64,000 bases of DNA. Origin: Rhizobium sp. WYCCWR10014. Its GTDB lineage: Bacteria; Pseudomonadota; Alphaproteobacteria; Rhizobiales; Rhizobiaceae. Shown here piece after piece: positions 19,041 through 28,943 of this stretch (position 1 is the stretch's first letter; every line of letters starts with the position of its first letter). The notes below the pieces were generated by a model, which was not told the DNA's origin, ran no database searches, and saw nothing but the letters and a program-made list of their open reading frames with translations. The stretch is taken from NCBI RefSeq assembly GCF_001657485.1, contig NZ_LXFU01000029.1, positions 62,001-126,000 of the forward strand, in the 5' to 3' direction. The translations under genes and the position numbers were made by a program.

Positions 19041-20996
19041 ATGTCGGAGAAGATCTATCCGGTCACGAAGCCGGTGAAGGCGCGCGCCCTGATCGATAAG
19101 GAAAAGTACCTGAAATGGTACGAGGAAAGCGTCGAGAACCCGGACAAGTTCTGGGGCAAGCACGGCAAGCGGATCGACTGGTTCAAGCCCTATACCAAGG
19201 TCAAGAACACTTCCTTTACGGGCAAAGTTTCGATCAAGTGGTTCGAGGACGGTCAGACAAACGTCTCCTACAACTGCATCGACCGTCACCTGAAAACGAA
19301 TGGCGACCAGGTGGCGATCATCTGGGAGGGCGACAACCCCTATATCGACAAGAAGGTCACCTATAACGAGCTCTACGAGCATGTCTGCCGGATGGCGAAC
19401 GTGTTGAAGAAGCACGGCGTCAAGAAGGGCGATCGCGTCACCATCTATATGCCGATGATCCCGGAATCGGCCTATGCGATGCTCGCCTGCGCCCGCATCG
19501 GCGCGGTGCATTCGGTCGTCTTCGGCGGTTTCTCGCCCGAGGCGCTAGCCGGGCGCATCGTCGACTGCGAATCCACCTTCGTCATCACTTGCGACGAAGG
19601 CCTGCGCGGCGGCAAGCCGGTGCCATTGAAGGACAATACCGATACCGCAATTGACATTGCGGCACGCCAGCACGTGATCGTGGAGAAGGTTCTGGTCGTT
19701 CGCCGCACCGGCGGCAAGACCGGCTGGGCGCCCGGCCGCGACCTCTGGCATCACCAGGAGATCGCCACGGTGAAGGCGGAATGCCCGCCGGCGAAGATGA
19801 AGGCGGAAGATCCGCTCTTCATTCTTTATACGTCAGGCTCGACCGGCAAGCCGAAGGGCGTGCTGCACACGACGGGCGGTTATCTCGTCTATGCGGCGAT
19901 GACGCATGAATATGTCTTCGATTATCACCACGGCGACGTCTACTGGTGTACGGCCGATGTCGGCTGGGTGACCGGCCACTCCTATATCGTCTATGGGCCG
20001 CTTGCGAACTGCGCGACGACGCTGATGTTCGAGGGCGTGCCGAATTTCCCGGATCAGGGCCGTTTCTGGGAAGTCATCGACAAGCATAAGGTCAACATCT
20101 TCTACACTGCGCCGACGGCAATCCGCTCGCTGATGGGTGCCGGTGACGAATTCGTCACGCGCTCCTCGCGTTCTTCGCTGCGCCTGCTCGGCACGGTCGG
20201 CGAACCGATCAATCCCGAGGCCTGGGAGTGGTATTACAATGTCGTCGGCGACAAGCGCTGCCCTGTCATCGATACGTGGTGGCAGACGGAAACCGGCGGC
20301 CATATGATCACGCCGCTGCCTGGCGCCACCGATCTGAAACCCGGTTCGGCGACGACCCCGTTCTTCGGCATTAAGCCGCAGCTTGTTGACAATGAGGGCA
20401 AGGTGCTGGAAGGCCCGGCCGACGGCAATCTCTGCATCACTGACAGCTGGCCAGGTCAGATGCGCACGGTCTATGGCGATCACGAGCGCTTCATTCAGAC
20501 CTATTTCTCCACCTATAAGGGCAAGTATTTCACCGGCGACGGCTGCCGGCGCGATGCGGACGGGTATTATTGGATCACCGGCCGCGTCGACGACGTGCTG
20601 AACGTCTCTGGCCACCGGCTCGGTACGGCAGAGGTGGAATCCGCGCTTGTCTCTCACAACCTGGTTTCGGAAGCCGCAGTCGTCGGTTATCCGCATCCGA
20701 TCAAGGGCCAGGGCATTTATTGCTACGTAACGCTGATGTCCGGTCACGAGGGATCGGATACGCTTCGCCAGGAACTGGTGAAACATGTTCGTGCTGAAAT
20801 CGGCCCGATCGCCGCGCCTGACAAGATCCAGTTTGCGCCCGGCCTGCCGAAGACCCGCTCCGGCAAGATCATGCGCCGCATCCTGCGCAAGATCGCCGAA
20901 GACGATTTCGGTGCTCTCGGCGACACCTCCACGCTTGCCGATCCGGCCGTCGTCGACGATCTGATCGCCAACCGGCAAAACAAGGCCACCGCCTGA
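19041..20996 (+). CDS. acsA: Acetyl-coenzyme A synthetase
   Basis: Converts acetate, ATP and CoA to acetyl-CoA, feeding the TCA and glyoxylate pathways. The 651 residues match Acs length and order: N-terminal ACS domain, [20 protein letters not shown] (A3), TWWQTETGG (A5), and [17 protein letters not shown] with the catalytic lysine that deacetylase CobB-type systems regulate in other bacteria. ATG 19041 follows GAGGAG at 6-8 bp; the frame opens at 19026. It appears monocistronic with a hairpin after the stop. Confidence 0.97.
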   Translation: MSEKIYPVTKPVKARALIDKEKYLKWYEESVENPDKFWGKHGKRIDWFKPYTKVKNTSFTGKVSIKWFEDGQTNVSYNCIDRHLKTNGDQVAIIWEGDNPYIDKKVTYNELYEHVCRMANVLKKHGVKKGDRVTIYMPMIPESAYAMLACARIGAVHSVVFGGFSPEALAGRIVDCESTFVITCDEGLRGGKPVPLKDNTDTAIDIAARQHVIVEKVLVVRRTGGKTGWAPGRDLWHHQEIATVKAECPPAKMKAEDPLFILYTSGSTGKPKGVLHTTGGYLVYAAMTHEYVFDYHHGDVYWCTADVGWVTGHSYIVYGPLANCATTLMFEGVPNFPDQGRFWEVIDKHKVNIFYTAPTAIRSLMGAGDEFVTRSSRSSLRLLGTVGEPINPEAWEWYYNVVGDKRCPVIDTWWQTETGGHMITPLPGATDLKPGSATTPFFGIKPQLVDNEGKVLEGPADGNLCITDSWPGQMRTVYGDHERFIQTYFSTYKGKYFTGDGCRRDADGYYWITGRVDDVLNVSGHRLGTAEVESALVSHNLVSEAAVVGYPHPIKGQGIYCYVTLMSGHEGSDTLRQELVKHVRAEIGPIAAPDKIQFAPGLPKTRSGKIMRRILRKIAEDDFGALGDTSTLADPAVVDDLIANRQNKATA

Positions 20997-21002
20997 CATA
21001 TC

Positions 21003-21031
21003 GAGCCGCTCCGGTCCGTCCGGAGCGGCTC
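21003..21031 (+). terminator. Hairpin downstream of acsA
   Basis: GAGCCGCTCCGG and CCGGAGCGGCTC form a perfect 12-bp stem with a 5-nt loop immediately after the acsA stop. No U-run follows, so termination may be Rho-assisted or the stem may protect the 3' end. Confidence 0.6.
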
Positions 21032-21092
21032 GCTCGTTAGTTAGCCGGATTCTCGGCTATTCCGATCGTAAGACGCCAATTGGAATATTGAC

Positions 21093-21317
21093 TTAGAAAT
21101 CAATCGCTCGGCCATTGATTTCGTAATCGCCGAAGCGCGCCGGCTCGGCTCCGCCGCGGCCGCCGATTTCCGGCGGCAGCTCCAGCGGCTTCTGGTTCTT
21201 TCGCCGCTCCTCGGCTTCGGCAAGGGCGCGTCTGGCAGCCGGGGACAGCATCTTGCGCGGCGGCTCCGTTCCCTCGGCCATCGGCGTTTCGCTATTGTCG
21301 TTATCGGCATCCTGCAT
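21093..21317 (-). CDS. DUF1674 protein, SdhAF4-like succinate dehydrogenase assembly factor
   Basis: The 74-residue protein ends with the family signature PPEIGGRGGAEPARFGDYEI...DF. That signature defines DUF1674, which includes the SdhAF4/Sdh8 chaperones that help flavinylated SdhA. The N-terminal half is a charged, probably disordered and helical stretch (AARRALAEAEERRKNQKPLELP). ATG 21317 has AGGAGA six bases upstream, better than the earlier start at 21368. It diverges from htpX. The assembly-factor role is by family, unproven here. Confidence 0.85.
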   Translation of the reverse strand: MQDADNDNSETPMAEGTEPPRKMLSPAARRALAEAEERRKNQKPLELPPEIGGRGGAEPARFGDYEINGRAIDF

Positions 21318-21427
21318 GGCCGTCTCCTGCCGGAAATATTGAAAAAAGCTTATGAATAACCAAATCATAATGCGCCGGTGCCGGGATTAAAAGCTTGTGA
21401 CGCCGAAATCGGAGATGGAGATCCGCA

Positions 21428-22390
21428 ATGAACCTCGTTCGCACTGCCATGTTGCTTGCCTTCATGACGGCGCTTTTCATGTTTGTCGGCTTCCTGATCG
21501 GCGGTCGGGCCGGCATGATGATCGCGTTCGTCATTGCCGCCGGCATGAATTTCTTTTCCTACTGGAATTCCGACCGGATGGTGCTTTCGGCCTATCGCGC
21601 TCAGGAGGTCGATGAGCGCAATGCGCCGGAATTCTTCCGGATCGTGCGCGATCTCGCCCGCAATGCCGGCCTGCCGATGCCGAAGGTCTATCTTTACGAT
21701 AGCCCGCAGCCGAATGCCTTTGCCACCGGCCGCAATCCCGAAAATGCCGCCGTCGCCGCCTCGACCGGCCTGCTCAGCGCCCTGTCTGCCAAGGAGGTCG
21801 CAGGCGTGATGGCGCATGAACTGGCCCACATCCAGAACCGCGATACGCTGACGATGACGATCACGGCAACGCTTGCCGGCGCGATCTCCATGCTCGGCAA
21901 CTTTGCCTTCTTCTTCGGCGGCAATCGTGAGAACAACAGCAATCCCCTCGGCTTTGTCGGCGTCATCGTCGCGATGATCGTGGCGCCGCTCGCCGCCATG
22001 CTGGTGCAGATGGCGATCAGCCGCACGCGCGAATATTCGGCAGACCGCCGCGGCGCCGAGATCTGCGGCAATCCGCTCTGGCTCGCTTCGGCGCTCGGCA
22101 AGATCGCCCGCGGCGCTGCCCACGTGCCGAACGAAGATGCCGAGCGCAACCCGGCGACGGCGCATATGTTCATCATCAATCCGCTCTCCGGCGAGCGTAT
22201 GGACAATCTGTTTTCCACGCATCCGAACACGGAAAACCGCATCGCTGCGCTGCACGACATGGCGCAAGGCGGCATGAATGTCTCGACGTCGCCGGCGCGT
22301 ACTGCTAATCCGTCGCGCAAATCGCGCTCTGTTCCGGATACGGGTCTTGGTCGCGGTGGTTCGCAACCGCCAAAAGGTCCGTGGTCTTGA
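21428..22390 (+). CDS. htpX: Membrane zinc metalloprotease HtpX
   Basis: M48B family protease in the inner membrane that degrades misfolded membrane proteins. The 320 residues show two N-terminal transmembrane helices (about 4-25 and 31-50), the zinc motif HELAH in [14 protein letters not shown], two further membrane segments around residues 145-200, and the downstream glutamate region [13 protein letters not shown]. Length is slightly above the E. coli protein. Its stop overlaps the start of rsmB, suggesting co-transcription. Confidence 0.95.
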   Translation: MNLVRTAMLLAFMTALFMFVGFLIGGRAGMMIAFVIAAGMNFFSYWNSDRMVLSAYRAQEVDERNAPEFFRIVRDLARNAGLPMPKVYLYDSPQPNAFATGRNPENAAVAASTGLLSALSAKEVAGVMAHELAHIQNRDTLTMTITATLAGAISMLGNFAFFFGGNRENNSNPLGFVGVIVAMIVAPLAAMLVQMAISRTREYSADRRGAEICGNPLWLASALGKIARGAAHVPNEDAERNPATAHMFIINPLSGERMDNLFSTHPNTENRIAALHDMAQGGMNVSTSPARTANPSRKSRSVPDTGLGRGGSQPPKGPWS

Positions 22391-23768
22391 ATTCAGACGG
22401 CACGAAGAAGCCATTCCGCAAGCATAAGCCCTCCATCGAGCGATCTGCGCCTGATAAGCCAGGCCTGCAGGCCCGGGCTGCGGCGGCAAAAATTCTCGCT
22501 GCCGTCGTCGACCGCAAGCTGCCGCTCGACGGCGCTCTCGATCATGAACAAGCAATCCGGCCTATAGGGCGCTCGGCGAAAGCGACCGGGCGCTCGTCCG
22601 CGCCATCCTGAACACGACGCTGCGCCATCTACCGCGCATCGATGCCGCGATTGCCGGGCTGCTGGATTCGCCGCTGCCGGAGGGGGCAAGGGCGCTGCAT
22701 CACGTGCTCGCAATCGGGGCGGCGCAGATCCTCTATCTCGACGTCCCGGATCATTCGGCCGTCGATCTCGCCGTCGAGCAGGCCAATCAGGATCCGCGCA
22801 ATCGTCGTTTCGCCAAGCTGGTCAACGCCATCCTCCGCCGGCTCGGCCGCGAGAAGGAGCAGGTGCTCGACGCCATCGGCAAGGTCGCGCCGATGCCGGC
22901 CTGGTTCATCGCCAGGCTGGAAAAGGCCTATGGCCGGGACACGGCGCTGGCGATTTCGGAATCCCAGCTCGAACCGGCGGCAATCGATCTGACCGTCAAG
23001 TCCGACCCCGAAGGCTGGGCGAAGCGGCTGAACGGCGTTGTTTTGCCCACAGGCGGCATTCGTCTTGCGGCCTTCGACGGCGGCATCCCCTCGCTCGAGG
23101 GCTTCGATGAGGGCGCGTGGTGGGTGCAGGATGCGGCGGCAAGCATCCCGGCGAAGCTTTTCGGCGATCTCTCGGGCAGACGTGCCGCCGATCTCTGTGC
23201 TGCGCCTGGCGGCAAGACGGCGCAGCTCATCCTTGCCGGCGGCGCAGTCACCGCACTCGACCAGTCGGAAAACCGGCTGAGACGGCTGCGCTCGAATCTC
23301 GACCGGCTCGGCCTCAAGGCGGAGACGATTGCGGCAGATCTGACGACATTCGAGCCAGCGGAGCGTTTCGACGCGATCCTGCTCGATGCTCCCTGCTCTT
23401 CCACCGGCACGACACGCCGGCACCCTGATGTGTTGTGGACCAAGGGACCTGAGGATATCGCCAGGCTGGCGGCGCTGCAGGAGCGGCTGCTGCGGCATGC
23501 GCTGACATTGCTGAAGCCGGGCGGCACACTGGTTTTTTCGAATTGTTCGCTCGACCCTGTCGAGGGTGAGGACGTCGTGGCCCGTGTTCTTTCCGATGTG
23601 GATGCGGTCGAGCGCGTTCCGATCGGCGCCGGTGACTGGCCGGGCCTTGAGGCGGCGATCACACCGCTCGGCGAATTCCGCACGCTGCCCACCATGCTGA
23701 AAATGCCTGACGGCATCGGCTCCGGCCTCGATGGCTTCTATGCGGCTGTGCTGCGGCGCCTGGCCTGA
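22387..23768 (+). pseudogene. rsmB: 16S rRNA (cytosine-C5)-methyltransferase RsmB, interrupted by a 1-nt frameshift
   Basis: RsmB methylates a cytosine in 16S rRNA. The N-terminal NusB-like part reads from a TTG at 22387 (GTG at 22381 is an alternative) to DGALDHEQ, then loses frame near 22549-22556. The continuation NPAYRALGESDRALVRAILN reads only in a different frame and stays open to 23768. One missing base at about 22552 restores a single reading frame of normal RsmB length. The downstream part retains CAAPGGKTAQL, DAPCSSTGT and SNCSLDPVEGED with both catalytic cysteines. Either the gene is a recent pseudogene or the sequence has a 1-base error. An internal GTG (22704) could give a truncated product. 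Confidence 0.88.
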
Positions 23769-23985
23769 TTGCAAGGCGTGAGCGCTCGCGGCGATCTAGC
23801 CTATACGAGGCGCTGCATAGCCTCGTGTCACGCATGCCGTTCCCTCCAAATCCGCCGGCATGATTTCAGGCGAAACGCGTTAATTTGCGTATATTCGAAC
23901 CTTGTCACAAATTAATTCATTGTGGACGATGAAATCGGCCGCTTTTCACCTATTCTTAACCACGAGGGGCAATAGACAATAGAAT
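23769..23985. other. Intergenic region rsmB / heparinase-like gene
   Basis: The gap is 217 bp and A/T-rich towards its right half. It probably holds the promoter of the heparinase-like gene. I see no terminator hairpin or recognised operator. Confidence 0.35.
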
Positions 23986-25659
23986 ATGCAGTCCGGTCGG
24001 CGTTTTGCGAGCATGTATGTTCGGGAGGCTTGGCGGCGCGCCTTGCGCCGCGTCGCGTTGCTGCGCCTGAAGCTCTTTCGCCATTCTGTCAAGGTGCCGG
24101 AGCGCCTGATCGTCGCACCGACCGATCTCCGCAGCATCGATCCACATGTGGCCGACGAGATCCTCAACGGACGATTTCTCCTGGCGGGGCGCATGCTGGA
24201 AACGGACGAAAAGTCGCCCTTTACCTTCACCCTGCCCTCACGCCCCTTCGCGACCCGTCTTCACAGTTTCGGCTGGCTGCGGCATATGCGGGCGAACAAG
24301 ACGGAGCGCAGTTCGGCTGCAGCTCGCGCGATCGTCGACAGCTGGCTTTCCATCCATGCCGGTCGCATGGAGGGGATTGCCTGGGAAACTGACGTCACCG
24401 CCCAGCGCGTGATTGCCTGGCTGTCGCATTCGCCGGTGGTGTTGCAGAATGCCGACCGCGGCTTTTATCGCCGCTTCATGAAGTCGCTGGCGTTCCAGGT
24501 GAGGTTCCTGCACCGGATGGCGCCATTCACCCTCGGCGGCCTGGAGCTGTTTCGGCTTCGTATCGCGCTGGCCATGGCCTCCGTCGCCATGCCGGCGCGC
24601 GCCTCTACGCTCAGAAGGGCGGCGCAGGCGCTCGATCGCGAATTCGATAGCCAGATTCTGCCGGATGGTGGCCATGTGTCCCGCAATCCGCGCGTCGGGC
24701 TGGAATTGCTGCTCGATCTGCTGCCGCTCCGGCAGACCTATGTCAATCTCGGTCATGACTTGCCGCAGAAGCTGATCTCCGGCATAGACCGCATCTATCC
24801 GGCATTGCGGTTCTTTCGCCATCAGGACGGAGACCTGGCGCTCTTCAACGGGGCGACCTCCACGCTCGCAAACGAGCTGATGTCCGTGCTGCGATATGAC
24901 GAAACTGCCGGCCAGCCGTTCAAGGCTTTGCCGCATTCGCGCTATCAGCGGCTTTCCGGGGGAAAGACGGTGATCATTGCCGATACCGGCACGCCGCCTT
25001 CGGGAGGCGCGCTTCGCACCGTCCATGCCGGCAGCCTCTCCTTCGAGATGTCGTCCGGACGCCATCGTTTCATCGTCAATTCGGGTTCACCGAAATTTGC
25101 CGGGCACCGTTATGTCCAGATGGCGCGCACGACGGCGGCGCATTCCACCGTCATCCTCAACGACACGTCGTCCAGCCGTTTTTCGTCCTCACCCTTCCTG
25201 AATCACGCCATCACCGAACCGGTGAGAACCATCACCGTCGAGCGTGCCGAAACCGAGGATGGACGCGACGGCATCAAGCTCAGCCATGACGGTTATCTCA
25301 GGGTGTTCGGGGTGCTGCACGAGCGTGAGCTGACACTCAATGCCGCAGGTTCGATCGTGACCGGGCGCGACCGGCTCGTCGTCCGCGAAGGATATGAGAG
25401 TGACGAGCCCCTGAAGGCCGTCGCCCGTTTTCATATCCATCCTTCCATCGTCCTGCATCAGAGTGACGGGGAGTCCGTGCTGCTGATGGCGCCGGACGGC
25501 GAAAGCTGGCTGTTTTCCGCACCCGGAAATGAGGTGCTGATCGCCGAGGACATCTTCTTTGCCGACAGCTCCGGCATCTGCGGCTCGGACCAGATCGAGA
25601 TCGATTTCGATCTCGCCGAGAAGACGGAAATCCGCTGGTTTTTGTCCCGCAAAGGCTAG
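23986..25659 (+). CDS. Heparinase II/III family protein
   Basis: The 557-residue protein has the alginate-lyase-like alpha/alpha-toroid N-terminal half (with WETDVTAQRVIAWLSHSP and the DGGHVSRNP motif near residue 228) and a C-terminal beta-sandwich with HSTVILNDTSSSRF. This is the two-domain layout of heparinase II/III polysaccharide lyases. No signal peptide is evident: the N-terminus is Arg-rich (MQSGRRFASMYVREAWRRALRR counted in parts), so it may act in the cytoplasm. In rhizobia this gene is commonly found beside rsmB and purH, as here. The substrate is unknown; turnover of an uronate-containing polymer is a guess. Confidence 0.88.
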   Translation: MQSGRRFASMYVREAWRRALRRVALLRLKLFRHSVKVPERLIVAPTDLRSIDPHVADEILNGRFLLAGRMLETDEKSPFTFTLPSRPFATRLHSFGWLRHMRANKTERSSAAARAIVDSWLSIHAGRMEGIAWETDVTAQRVIAWLSHSPVVLQNADRGFYRRFMKSLAFQVRFLHRMAPFTLGGLELFRLRIALAMASVAMPARASTLRRAAQALDREFDSQILPDGGHVSRNPRVGLELLLDLLPLRQTYVNLGHDLPQKLISGIDRIYPALRFFRHQDGDLALFNGATSTLANELMSVLRYDETAGQPFKALPHSRYQRLSGGKTVIIADTGTPPSGGALRTVHAGSLSFEMSSGRHRFIVNSGSPKFAGHRYVQMARTTAAHSTVILNDTSSSRFSSSPFLNHAITEPVRTITVERAETEDGRDGIKLSHDGYLRVFGVLHERELTLNAAGSIVTGRDRLVVREGYESDEPLKAVARFHIHPSIVLHQSDGESVLLMAPDGESWLFSAPGNEVLIAEDIFFADSSGICGSDQIEIDFDLAEKTEIRWFLSRKG

Positions 25660-25770
25660 AAGCGGATGATTTTAGGCCGAGCGGCCAAAATCGGGATCGT
25701 ATCCCCATCAAGGAAGTAAAGTACGATGCCGTCCAAAAATGGCTCATGCTTTTTGGCGTCATGCGCTGAC
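25660..25770. repeat. Rhizobial intergenic mosaic repeat, copy A (degenerate)
   Basis: It begins directly after the heparinase-like stop. Two imperfect palindromes lie side by side: GATTTTAGGCC / GGCCAAAATC (about 25668-25692), and ATGCCGTCCAAAAA / TTTTTGGCGTCAT (about 25726-25762). The order, spacing and sequence match the element after phoA (41650-41760). This is the type of short palindromic repeat reported as RIMEs in rhizobia. Confidence 0.75.
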
Positions 25771-25865
25771 GCCTGTTTGCGCGGCGGCAAAGCTGTGCTA
25801 ACGCGGCGCCAGCATGCGAACATCCCGTGCGGATGTCCTCCCGAAGCCCGAACGGAGAAGGTTTC

Positions 25866-27482
25866 ATGGCCGTAATTTCCAAGAAGATCCCCGCCCCCGA
25901 CAAGGTCGAAATCAAGACCGCGCTCATCTCCGTCTTCGACAAGACCGGGATCGTCGACCTCGCCCACGCCTTGTCTGCCAGAGGTGTGCGCCTGCTTTCG
26001 ACCGGCGGCACGTTTAAAGCGATCACCGCTGCCGGTCTTGCCGTCACCGATGTTTCCGAAATCACCGGTTTTCCGGAGATCATGGATGGGCGTGTGAAGA
26101 CGCTGCATCCGACGGTGCATGGTGGCCTGCTGGCGATCCGTGACGACAGCGAACACCAGGAAGCGATGAAACAGCATGGCATCGAGGGCATCGAGCTCGC
26201 CGTCATCAACCTCTATCCCTTCGAGGAGGTGCGCGCCGCCGGCGGCGACTATCCGACGACCGTCGAGAATATCGACATTGGCGGTCCGGCGATGATCCGC
26301 GCATCGGCCAAGAACCATGCCTATGTGACGACCCTGACCGATCCGGCCGATTATGCCGAGCTGCTGGAGCAGCTTTCCGCAGATGACGGCAAGACCGCCT
26401 ATGCCTTCCGCCAGCGTATGGCTGCCAAGGCCTATGCCCGCACCGCCGCCTATGATGCAATGATTTCCAACTGGTTCGCCGAAGCGCTGTCGATCGACAC
26501 GCCGCGCCACCGGGTCATCGGCGGTGCGCTGAAGGAAGCGATGCGTTACGGCGAAAACCCGCACCAGAAGGCTGCCTTCTATGTGACCGGCGAGAAGCGT
26601 CCGGGTGTTTCGACGGCCGCTCTTCTCCAGGGCAAGCAGCTCTCCTACAACAATATCAACGATACGGATGCGGCTTACGAGCTCGTCGCCGAGTTCCTGC
26701 CGGAGAAGGCACCGGCCTGCGCGATCATCAAGCACGCCAATCCCTGCGGCGTCGCTACCGGATCGAGCCTGGTCGAGGCCTATCGGCGGGCGCTCGCCTG
26801 CGATTCCGTTTCCGCCTTCGGCGGCATCATCGCGCTCAACCGGACGCTGGATGCAGAAACGGCCGAGGAGATCGTCAAGCTCTTCACCGAAGTGATTATC
26901 GCGCCGGATGTCACGGAGGAGGCGAAGGCGATCGTCGCCCGCAAGCCGAACCTCCGACTGTTGTCTGCCGGTGGCCTGCCCGATCCGCGTGCCGCGGGCC
27001 TGACGGCAAAGACCGTTTCCGGCGGCCTGCTCGTCCAGAGCCGCGACAACGGCATGGTCGAGGATCTGGAACTCAAGGTCGTCACCAAGCGCGCGCCGAC
27101 GGCGCAGGAACTTGATGACATGAAGTTCGCCTTCAAGGTCGGCAAACATGTGAAGTCGAACGCCGTGGTCTATGCCAAGGACGGCCAGACGGCCGGCATC
27201 GGCGCCGGCCAGATGAGCCGCGTCGATTCCGCCCGCATCGCCGCGCTGAAGGCCGAAGAGGCCGCCAAGGCGCTTGGCCTCGCAGTGCCGATGACGCATG
27301 GCTCGGCGGTCGCCTCCGAGGCCTTCCTGCCTTTTGCCGACGGTCTTCTGTCGATGATCGCCGCAGGGGCAACGGCGGTCATTCAGCCGGGCGGCTCGAT
27401 GCGCGACCAGGAAGTCATCGATGCCGCCAACGAACACGGCGTCGCAATGGTCTTTACCGGCATGCGCCATTTCCGACACTGA
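25866..27482 (+). CDS. purH: Bifunctional AICAR transformylase / IMP cyclohydrolase
   Basis: Catalyses the last two steps of purine synthesis to IMP. The 538 residues contain the N-terminal MGS-like cyclohydrolase domain ([34 protein letters not shown]) and the C-terminal transformylase domain with [11 protein letters not shown]. The C-terminus is complete ([14 protein letters not shown]). ATG 25866 follows GGAGAAGG; an upstream frame from 25827 is not conserved. Convergent with the UMF1 transporter; a weak GCCGGCC/GGCCGGC hairpin (27489-27504) lies between. Confidence 0.98.
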   Translation: MAVISKKIPAPDKVEIKTALISVFDKTGIVDLAHALSARGVRLLSTGGTFKAITAAGLAVTDVSEITGFPEIMDGRVKTLHPTVHGGLLAIRDDSEHQEAMKQHGIEGIELAVINLYPFEEVRAAGGDYPTTVENIDIGGPAMIRASAKNHAYVTTLTDPADYAELLEQLSADDGKTAYAFRQRMAAKAYARTAAYDAMISNWFAEALSIDTPRHRVIGGALKEAMRYGENPHQKAAFYVTGEKRPGVSTAALLQGKQLSYNNINDTDAAYELVAEFLPEKAPACAIIKHANPCGVATGSSLVEAYRRALACDSVSAFGGIIALNRTLDAETAEEIVKLFTEVIIAPDVTEEAKAIVARKPNLRLLSAGGLPDPRAAGLTAKTVSGGLLVQSRDNGMVEDLELKVVTKRAPTAQELDDMKFAFKVGKHVKSNAVVYAKDGQTAGIGAGQMSRVDSARIAALKAEEAAKALGLAVPMTHGSAVASEAFLPFADGLLSMIAAGATAVIQPGGSMRDQEVIDAANEHGVAMVFTGMRHFRH

Positions 27483-27528
27483 TCGGGTGCCGGCCGTGGC
27501 CGGCGCTCTTCCTCTAGCAGGTTTGTCC

Positions 27529-28917
27529 CTATGCGCGATCGGCCGGATAGGGCGTGCGGATCAAGAGTATCAATCCGCCGGCGAGGAACAGGATCAGCGT
27601 TGCCATTCCAAGCCGCGGTGATCCGCTCATATAGGTCACCAGCGAGAAGAGCAGCGTCGCCATGAAGCTGGTGGCGCGCCCCGAAAGCGCGTAGATGCCG
27701 AAGTAGCGGCCGGCTTCCTCGATGTTGACGCTGCGGGCGAGATAGGAGCGTGACGAGGCCTGCACCGGCCCGAAGGCGAGCCCGATCAGCAGGCCATAGA
27801 GGATATAGGCCTTTTCCGCCGCCGTCCCGAAGAGACCGCCGGAATCCGCCGCCGGCAGCGGCATCAGTCCGAACAGGGTGTAACCCGGTCCTGTCGAGAT
27901 GATGCCGATGGTGGCGAGAAGCAGCATCGTGAGGCTGATGACGACGGTCACCTTCGAACCGACGCCCTTGTCGATGCGGCCGGCGATCAGGCAGCCGAAG
28001 ATCGCAACGACATTCAGGATGATGCCGTAGATACCGATCTCGATCGTCGCCCAGCCGAACATGCCGGCCGCGAAGATACCGCCAAGGATCAGCAAGCCGT
28101 TGACGCCGTCCTGATAGATCATGCGGGCGATGAGGAATGTCAGGATGCCGCGGCGCTCTCTGAGCTCGCCAAGCGTGTTTTTGAGTTCCCGCAAGCCGGA
28201 GCGCACCGCGGTACCGAAGGGAAGACCCTTGCCAACATCGGGCGTGAAGAAGAACATCGGCAGGATGAAGATCAGATACCAGACGGCCGAGATCGGCCCG
28301 GTGATGCGTGCATCCTGGCCGGTCTCGGGATCGAGGCCGAACAGGGGATCAAGGCCGAGGATGGTCTTGCCGGTCTCAGGGCTCGCCGCCAAAAGCGTGA
28401 CGACGGCAATGAGCACGATGATGCCACCGAGGTAGCCGAGCCCCCAGGCGGTGTTGGAGAGCCTGCCCACCTCGTGCTTGCCGACCAGGCGCGGCATCAT
28501 CGAATCATTGAAGACGATCGAAAACTCGGCCGAGATCGAGGCGAGGATCATGAAAATGACGGGATAGAGAACAGGCGAGCCGGGTGCGGCGAACCACAGG
28601 CAGAACAGGCTGGCGATCTTGATGACCGCGAAGAAGCCGATCCAGGGTTTGCGTGCGCCGGATTGGTCGGCGATCGAGCCGAGCACGGGCGAGAGAAGGG
28701 CGATGATCACCGAGGAGATCGTCGCCATGTTGCTCCACGTCGTCTGCGCGGAAACCGGGTCATCGGTCAGGCGGGAAACGAAATAGGGTCCGAAGATAAA
28801 GGTTGTGACCACGGTGAAGAAGGGCTGTGCTGCCCAATCGAAGAACATCCACCCCCAGATGCCCTTCTCCGTGGCCTTCGGCGGTTGCGTTCCTGTCCAG
28901 TCAATGCGATTCAACAT
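27529..28917 (-). CDS. MFS transporter, UMF1 (Atg22-like) family
   Basis: The 462-residue membrane protein begins after WGWMFFDWAAQPFFTVVTTFIFGPYF, the N-terminal signature of the UMF1/Atg22-type major facilitators, and has about 11-12 hydrophobic segments. Yeast Atg22 exports amino acids from the vacuole; bacterial substrates are largely unknown. ATG 28917 is preceded by AAGGAG. It begins 26 bp after the stop of the glutamate dehydrogenase gene and so is probably in its operon, which makes an amino-acid-related substrate plausible (inference). Confidence 0.85.
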   Translation of the reverse strand: MLNRIDWTGTQPPKATEKGIWGWMFFDWAAQPFFTVVTTFIFGPYFVSRLTDDPVSAQTTWSNMATISSVIIALLSPVLGSIADQSGARKPWIGFFAVIKIASLFCLWFAAPGSPVLYPVIFMILASISAEFSIVFNDSMMPRLVGKHEVGRLSNTAWGLGYLGGIIVLIAVVTLLAASPETGKTILGLDPLFGLDPETGQDARITGPISAVWYLIFILPMFFFTPDVGKGLPFGTAVRSGLRELKNTLGELRERRGILTFLIARMIYQDGVNGLLILGGIFAAGMFGWATIEIGIYGIILNVVAIFGCLIAGRIDKGVGSKVTVVISLTMLLLATIGIISTGPGYTLFGLMPLPAADSGGLFGTAAEKAYILYGLLIGLAFGPVQASSRSYLARSVNIEEAGRYFGIYALSGRATSFMATLLFSLVTYMSGSPRLGMATLILFLAGGLILLIRTPYPADRA

Positions 28918-28943
28918 CCGCTCCTTCTTTGACGCGGACTGTC

